Shown in pieces: positions 61,452 through 64,000 of a stretch of DNA of 64,000 bases. Where the stretch lies: the NCBI GenBank assembly GCA_038322575.1, contig JBBQGB010000005.1, forward strand, positions 17,779-81,778, in the 5' to 3' direction. The translations under genes were made by a program, and so were the position numbers. Numbering within the stretch: the first letter of the stretch is position 1; each line of letters begins with the position of its first letter. This DNA comes from JACMOY01 sp038322575 (GTDB taxonomy: Bacteria; Actinomycetota; Actinomycetes; Actinomycetales; Angustibacteraceae). Under the pieces are notes generated by a model. The model worked only from the letters and a program-made list of their open reading frames with translations. It was not told the DNA's origin and made no database searches.

Positions 61452-61726
61452 CCGACCTCCTGCAGCTTGGCCGGCAGGTGGCCGGTGGACTTGCGGTAGT
61501 ACTCGGCGGCCTTGCGGGCGGCGAGCATCCGGGCGAGGCCGACGATGGCGCCGCTGACGACGGCGAACGCCACGGCCTCGGCCCAGGTGGTGTCGGGGTG
61601 CTCGGGGTTGGCCGGCGGGGCGTGGCCGGTGACGACCTTCCAGCCGGTCACGATGATCTTCTTCGCGGCGATGCCGGACAGCACCGCACCCCCGGTGCCC
61701 AGCAGCTTGAATGTCGTCGCGCTCAT
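61448..61726 (-). CDS. DUF4235 small membrane-associated protein
   Basis: A 92-residue protein with a hydrophobic start (FKLLGTGGAVLSGIAAKKIIVTGWKVVTG), a linker PPANPEHPDTTWAEAVAFAVVSGAIVGLARMLAARKAAEYY and a basic end. This is the typical DUF4235 layout of actinobacteria, with two membrane helices. Function unknown. Starts at the ATG 61726. Confidence 0.85.
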   Translation of the reverse strand: MSATTFKLLGTGGAVLSGIAAKKIIVTGWKVVTGHAPPANPEHPDTTWAEAVAFAVVSGAIVGLARMLAARKAAEYYRKSTGHLPAKLQEVG

Positions 61727-61740
61727 GGGCCAAGGGTGCC

Positions 61741-61899
61741 CTACAGCAGCCCGCCCAGCCACTGCAGCGCGGCGACCACCGGCCCGCCGAGCGCCGGCGC
61801 GGTCAGGCCGACCAGACCGAGCACCACGACCAGTGCGACCAGCCGCGCGAGCAGCGAGGGTCGCCCGGCGCGCGGCTGGCGCAGCATCCGCAGGATCAC
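61741..61899 (-). CDS. Very small single-helix membrane protein
   Basis: A 52-codon frame from a GTG at 61899 to a TAG at 61741: a basic N-terminus (MLRQPRAGRPSLLARL) then one hydrophobic helix (VALVVVLGLVGLTAPALGGPVVAALQWLGGLL). An ATG at 61887 would give 48 residues. It lies 14 bp upstream of the DUF4235 gene on the same strand, so the two may form an operon. Supported only by clean composition and topology. Confidence 0.45.
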   Translation of the reverse strand: MILRMLRQPRAGRPSLLARLVALVVVLGLVGLTAPALGGPVVAALQWLGGLL

Positions 61900-61937
61900 C
61901 AGGGCAGTGTGCCAGGCGGGTGTACATTCACCCCCAT

Positions 61938-62025
61938 ACGACAGGGGAGCGCCGCGAGGCGCTGAGAGTGCGGGCGACCGCAGACCCTCGAACCTGATCC
62001 GGTTAGCACCGGTGTAGGGAGTCGG
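61938..62025 (+). promoter_or_regulatory. TPP (thiamine pyrophosphate) riboswitch
   Basis: The aptamer's conserved parts are present in order: GGGGAGC near 61944, GCTGAGAGTGCGG at 61961, GACCGCAGACCCTCGAACCT near 61975, then GATCCGGTTAGCACCGG and TGTAGGGAG ending near 62022. This is the THI-box that senses thiamine pyrophosphate. It precedes ykoE by about 80 nt, so the ykoE-ykoD unit should be shut down when thiamine is plentiful. Confidence 0.95.
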
Positions 62026-62044
62026 GACATCTCGACCACCCGTC

Positions 62045-62096
62045 GGCGGGCCTCGGCCCGCCGCCGCGGCGGTGCCCCTCCTGCGACCGTAGGAGG
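62045..62096 (+). promoter_or_regulatory. Riboswitch expression platform with Shine-Dalgarno-hiding hairpin
   Basis: A GC hairpin (GGCGGGC 62045-62051 with GCCCGCC 62056-62062) is followed by CCTCCT (62077-62082), which is exactly complementary to the ribosome binding site AGGAGG (62091-62096) across an 8-nt loop. The second hairpin would hide the site 7 nt before the ATG, suggesting control of translation rather than termination. Confidence 0.65.
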
Positions 62097-62103
62097 ACCT
62101 GCA

Positions 62104-62739
62104 ATGAGCACCACCACGAGCCTGTTTCGCTGGCGCACCGTCGACCTGGTCACGGCTGCCATGCTCGGCGTCGCGTTCGGCGTCGTCTTCTGGGGCTGGG
62201 ACCAGGCCTACAACGTCCTGAGCCCGGCGTTCGCGGCCGTCCCGCCGCTCGGCGGCCTGCTCGGCGGCCCTTGGCTGCTGGCCGGGGTGGTCGGCGCCCT
62301 CGTCGTCCGCCGCCCGGGCGCCGCCCTGCTCGCCGAGCTCGTCGGCGCCAACGTCGAGTACCTGCTCGGCAACCGCTGGGCTGCCTCGGTGTTCATCTCC
62401 GGTGCGCTGCAGGGGATCGGCGTCGAGATCGTGTTCGCCGTGCTGCTGTGGCGCCGGTTCGGGCCGGTCGTCGCCGCGGCCGCAGCGGTGCTCGCCGCCC
62501 TGCTCGAGACCGCGTACGAGTACGGCGCCTACGACTACGCCACGACGTTCGGGGCCGGCGGCACCGTGGTCTACACGGCGACGTTCGCGCTCTCGGGCGC
62601 GCTGGTCGCCGGGCTCGGCGGGTGGCTGCTGGTGCGCGCGCTCGCCCGCACCGGTGCCCTCGCCGGGTTCCCCGCCGGCCGCGAGCGGGCCAGGGCGCAG
62701 GACGCCGCCCGTCGCGGGGACGCCGCCCCCGCCCGGTGA
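62104..62739 (+). CDS. ykoE: ECF transporter substrate-specific component YkoE (thiamine/HMP)
   Basis: A 211-residue integral membrane protein with about six helices. RTVDLVTAAMLGVAFGVVFWGWDQAYN at the start, GGLLGGPWLLAGVVGALVVRRPGAALLAELVGANVEYLLGNRW and VFISGALQGIGVEIVF are typical of YkoE, the S-component of a thiamine or hydroxymethylpyrimidine importer. The TPP riboswitch directly upstream confirms the vitamin. Its stop overlaps the next start (GTGA). Confidence 0.94.
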   Translation: MSTTTSLFRWRTVDLVTAAMLGVAFGVVFWGWDQAYNVLSPAFAAVPPLGGLLGGPWLLAGVVGALVVRRPGAALLAELVGANVEYLLGNRWAASVFISGALQGIGVEIVFAVLLWRRFGPVVAAAAAVLAALLETAYEYGAYDYATTFGAGGTVVYTATFALSGALVAGLGGWLLVRALARTGALAGFPAGRERARAQDAARRGDAAPAR

Positions 62740-64000
62740 GCGTCACCGAGGTGGGCGCGGCCGGGGTCGACGCGGCCCGGGTCGACGCGGCCCGGGTCGA
62801 CGTCCGCGGCCTGACGTGGCGCCCGTACGGGCGCCCGGCGCCGGTGCTGCGCGACGTCGACCTGCGGCTCGAGCCCGGCGAGCACGTGCTGCTGGCCGGG
62901 CCGAGCGGCGCCGGCAAGTCGACCTTGCTGGCGGCGCTCGCCGGCCAGCTCAGCCCCGAGGACGGCGACCTGGCGGGCAGCGTCGACGTCCACGGGCGGG
63001 TGGGCCTGCTGCTGCAGGACCCCAGCACCGCCGTGGTGGCCGAGCGCGCCGGGCGGGACGCGGCGTTCGGCCCCGAGAACCGGGGTCTGCCGCGGGAGCA
63101 GATCTGGGCCCGGGTCGACGCCGCGCTGCGCGAGGCCGGGTTCCCGTACGACCGGGCCCGGCCGACGTCGGCGCTGTCCGGCGGTGAGGGCCAGCGGCTG
63201 GCCCTGGCCGGCGCCCTGGCGCTGCGGCCCGGGCTGATGCTGCTGGACGAGCCGACCGCGATGCTCGATGCCCCGACGGCCGCCCGGGTGCGTGCCGCGA
63301 TCCTCGCCGCGGCCCGGGCCCGCGGCGCGACCCTGGTCGTCGTCGAGCACCAGATGTCGCCGTGGTGGCCGCACGTCGACCGCGTGGTCACGCTGTCGCG
63401 CGACGGTCGGGTCCTCAGCGACGACCCGCCACCCGCGCCTGCGCCGCACAGTGGGCTCCTGGACGCCCCTTCGGCCCACCTTCTGGCGACGGTGCGGGGC
63501 GGTGGCGGGCGGGTGCTCGTGTCGGCGCGCGACGTGGTCGGCGCCCCCCCGGGCTGGCGGCGCGGCCAGCCCGCCACCCGCGTCGGACCGGTGGACGCGG
63601 ACGTCGTCGCCGGCGCGGTCACGACGCTGCAGGGGCCCAGCGGGTCGGGCAAGTCGACCCTGCTGGCGCTGCTGGCCGGGCTCAGCGCGCCGGTCGCCGG
63701 GGACGTCGTCGCCGACGCCGGGTGGGCGCCCCGCGGACGCCGCCGCCCGCACGCCTGGCGCTCGCGCGAGCTCGCTGCCCGGGTCGCGTGGCTGCCTCAG
63801 CTGCCCGAGCACGCGCTGGTCGCCACGACGGTGCGCGACGAGGTGCTGGCCACCTCGCGCGCGCTCGGCCACGCTGCGCCGGACGCCGGACGCCGAGCCG
63901 ACCTGCTGATGGACGCCCTGGGCCTGCACCCGCTGGCCGACCAGGACCCGCACACGCTCTCGGGCGGCGAGCAGCGGCGGCTGGGGCTGGCGGCGGCGCT
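62736..64000 (+). CDS. ykoD: ECF transporter double ATPase YkoD, 3' partial
   Basis: An open frame from the GTG at 62736 runs off the right edge, with about 421 codons visible. It has two ABC ATPase domains in one chain: first Walker A GPSGAGKST near residue 56, signature LSGGEGQRLALAGAL and Walker B LMLLDEPTAMLD; second Walker A GPSGSGKST near 303 and the start of a second signature LSGGEQRRLGLA at the edge. The Q-loop QDPS is present. It powers YkoE-type vitamin import, and a YkoC membrane subunit is expected beyond the window. The N-terminus has a short triplicated VDAAR-type repeat. Confidence 0.93.
   Translation, partial: MSVTEVGAAGVDAARVDAARVDVRGLTWRPYGRPAPVLRDVDLRLEPGEHVLLAGPSGAGKSTLLAALAGQLSPEDGDLAGSVDVHGRVGLLLQDPSTAVVAERAGRDAAFGPENRGLPREQIWARVDAALREAGFPYDRARPTSALSGGEGQRLALAGALALRPGLMLLDEPTAMLDAPTAARVRAAILAAARARGATLVVVEHQMSPWWPHVDRVVTLSRDGRVLSDDPPPAPAPHSGLLDAPSAHLLATVRGGGGRVLVSARDVVGAPPGWRRGQPATRVGPVDADVVAGAVTTLQGPSGSGKSTLLALLAGLSAPVAGDVVADAGWAPRGRRRPHAWRSRELAARVAWLPQLPEHALVATTVRDEVLATSRALGHAAPDAGRRADLLMDALGLHPLADQDPHTLSGGEQRRLGLAAA

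Noticed and set aside
62766..62795. Tandem 15-bp repeat at the start of ykoD
   Set aside because: Two and a partial third copies of a short GC-rich unit encoding VDAAR; too short and simple to be a regulatory array.

Overview
The window is about 64 kb of very GC-rich DNA with dense coding on both strands. It encodes a GAF-ANTAR RNA-binding antiterminator, an anti-sigma-type HATPase, DUF4235 and DUF6458 small membrane proteins and a DUF3516 Ski2-like helicase. It uses GTG starts freely, and many genes appear to be leaderless. All this points to a free-living Actinomycetota chromosome; I cannot name the genus. I see no insertion sequence, prophage or CRISPR array. The only tRNA is tRNA-Gly(CCC).

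Layout. 0-7 kb: the 3' part of a phosphodiester glycosidase, an NTF2-flavin monooxygenase fusion, and a signalling group (GAF-ANTAR, HATPase, CHASE3-HAMP-GAF-GGDEF). 7-14 kb: a glutaredoxin-thioredoxin reductase fusion, an atypical zinc-ribbon SDR coupled to purB, a double VOC protein, a small Tudor-like protein, and a type II NADH dehydrogenase divergent from a dienelactone hydrolase. 14-18.6 kb: a diiron helical protein, paaK and paaI with a four-helix membrane protein, and a HisC-like aminotransferase. 18.7-20.3 kb: an exported Pro/Thr-repeat protein. 20.5-24.1 kb: a complete E1alpha-E1beta-E2 2-oxo-acid dehydrogenase operon. 24.2-27.4 kb: a DUF559 nuclease-like gene flanked by two copies of a 58-nt palindromic repeat, then a MarR-DHA2 efflux pair. 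27.6-31 kb: CopD-CtaG, a nitrilase family amidase and small membrane proteins. 31-35 kb: acyl-CoA dehydrogenase divergent from metY and a CoA-binding protein. 35-39.5 kb: an extracellular-protein district with an RTX protein, an ECF sigma factor with a membrane partner, and two tandem beta-helix paralogues. 39.7-44.2 kb: an FUSC-type protein, the helicase and an unknown protein. 44.3-46.8 kb: an XRE/membrane pair and a decayed stretch (HEAT-repeat remnant, GNAT remnant, CYTH-DUF1330 fusion). 47-50.7 kb: a second GGDEF protein, tRNA-Gly, dcd and an unknown gene. 50.7-53 kb: a membrane iron-sulfur reductase. 53-61.5 kb: the histidine-utilisation locus (iclR-type regulator, hutH, hutU, M20 amidohydrolase, hutF, hutI) with ybaK lying antisense inside it. 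61.9-64 kb: a TPP riboswitch driving ykoE and ykoD; ykoD runs off the right edge.

How the genes work together. The hut genes give a route from histidine through urocanate, imidazolonepropionate and formiminoglutamate to N-formylglutamate, with the M20 enzyme as the likely last step. A perfect 20-bp palindrome between the regulator and hutH is the likely operator. The riboswitch couples thiamine status to an ECF-type importer and carries a hairpin that can hide the ribosome binding site.

The most unusual signal is a family of three gap-free 58-nt compound palindromes (24168, 25191, 43574). All lie just 3' of genes, and two bracket the DUF559 gene. Other points of interest are the SDR lacking the catalytic tyrosine, the internally deleted HEAT-repeat gene, and many TAnnnT boxes 6-7 nt before start codons.
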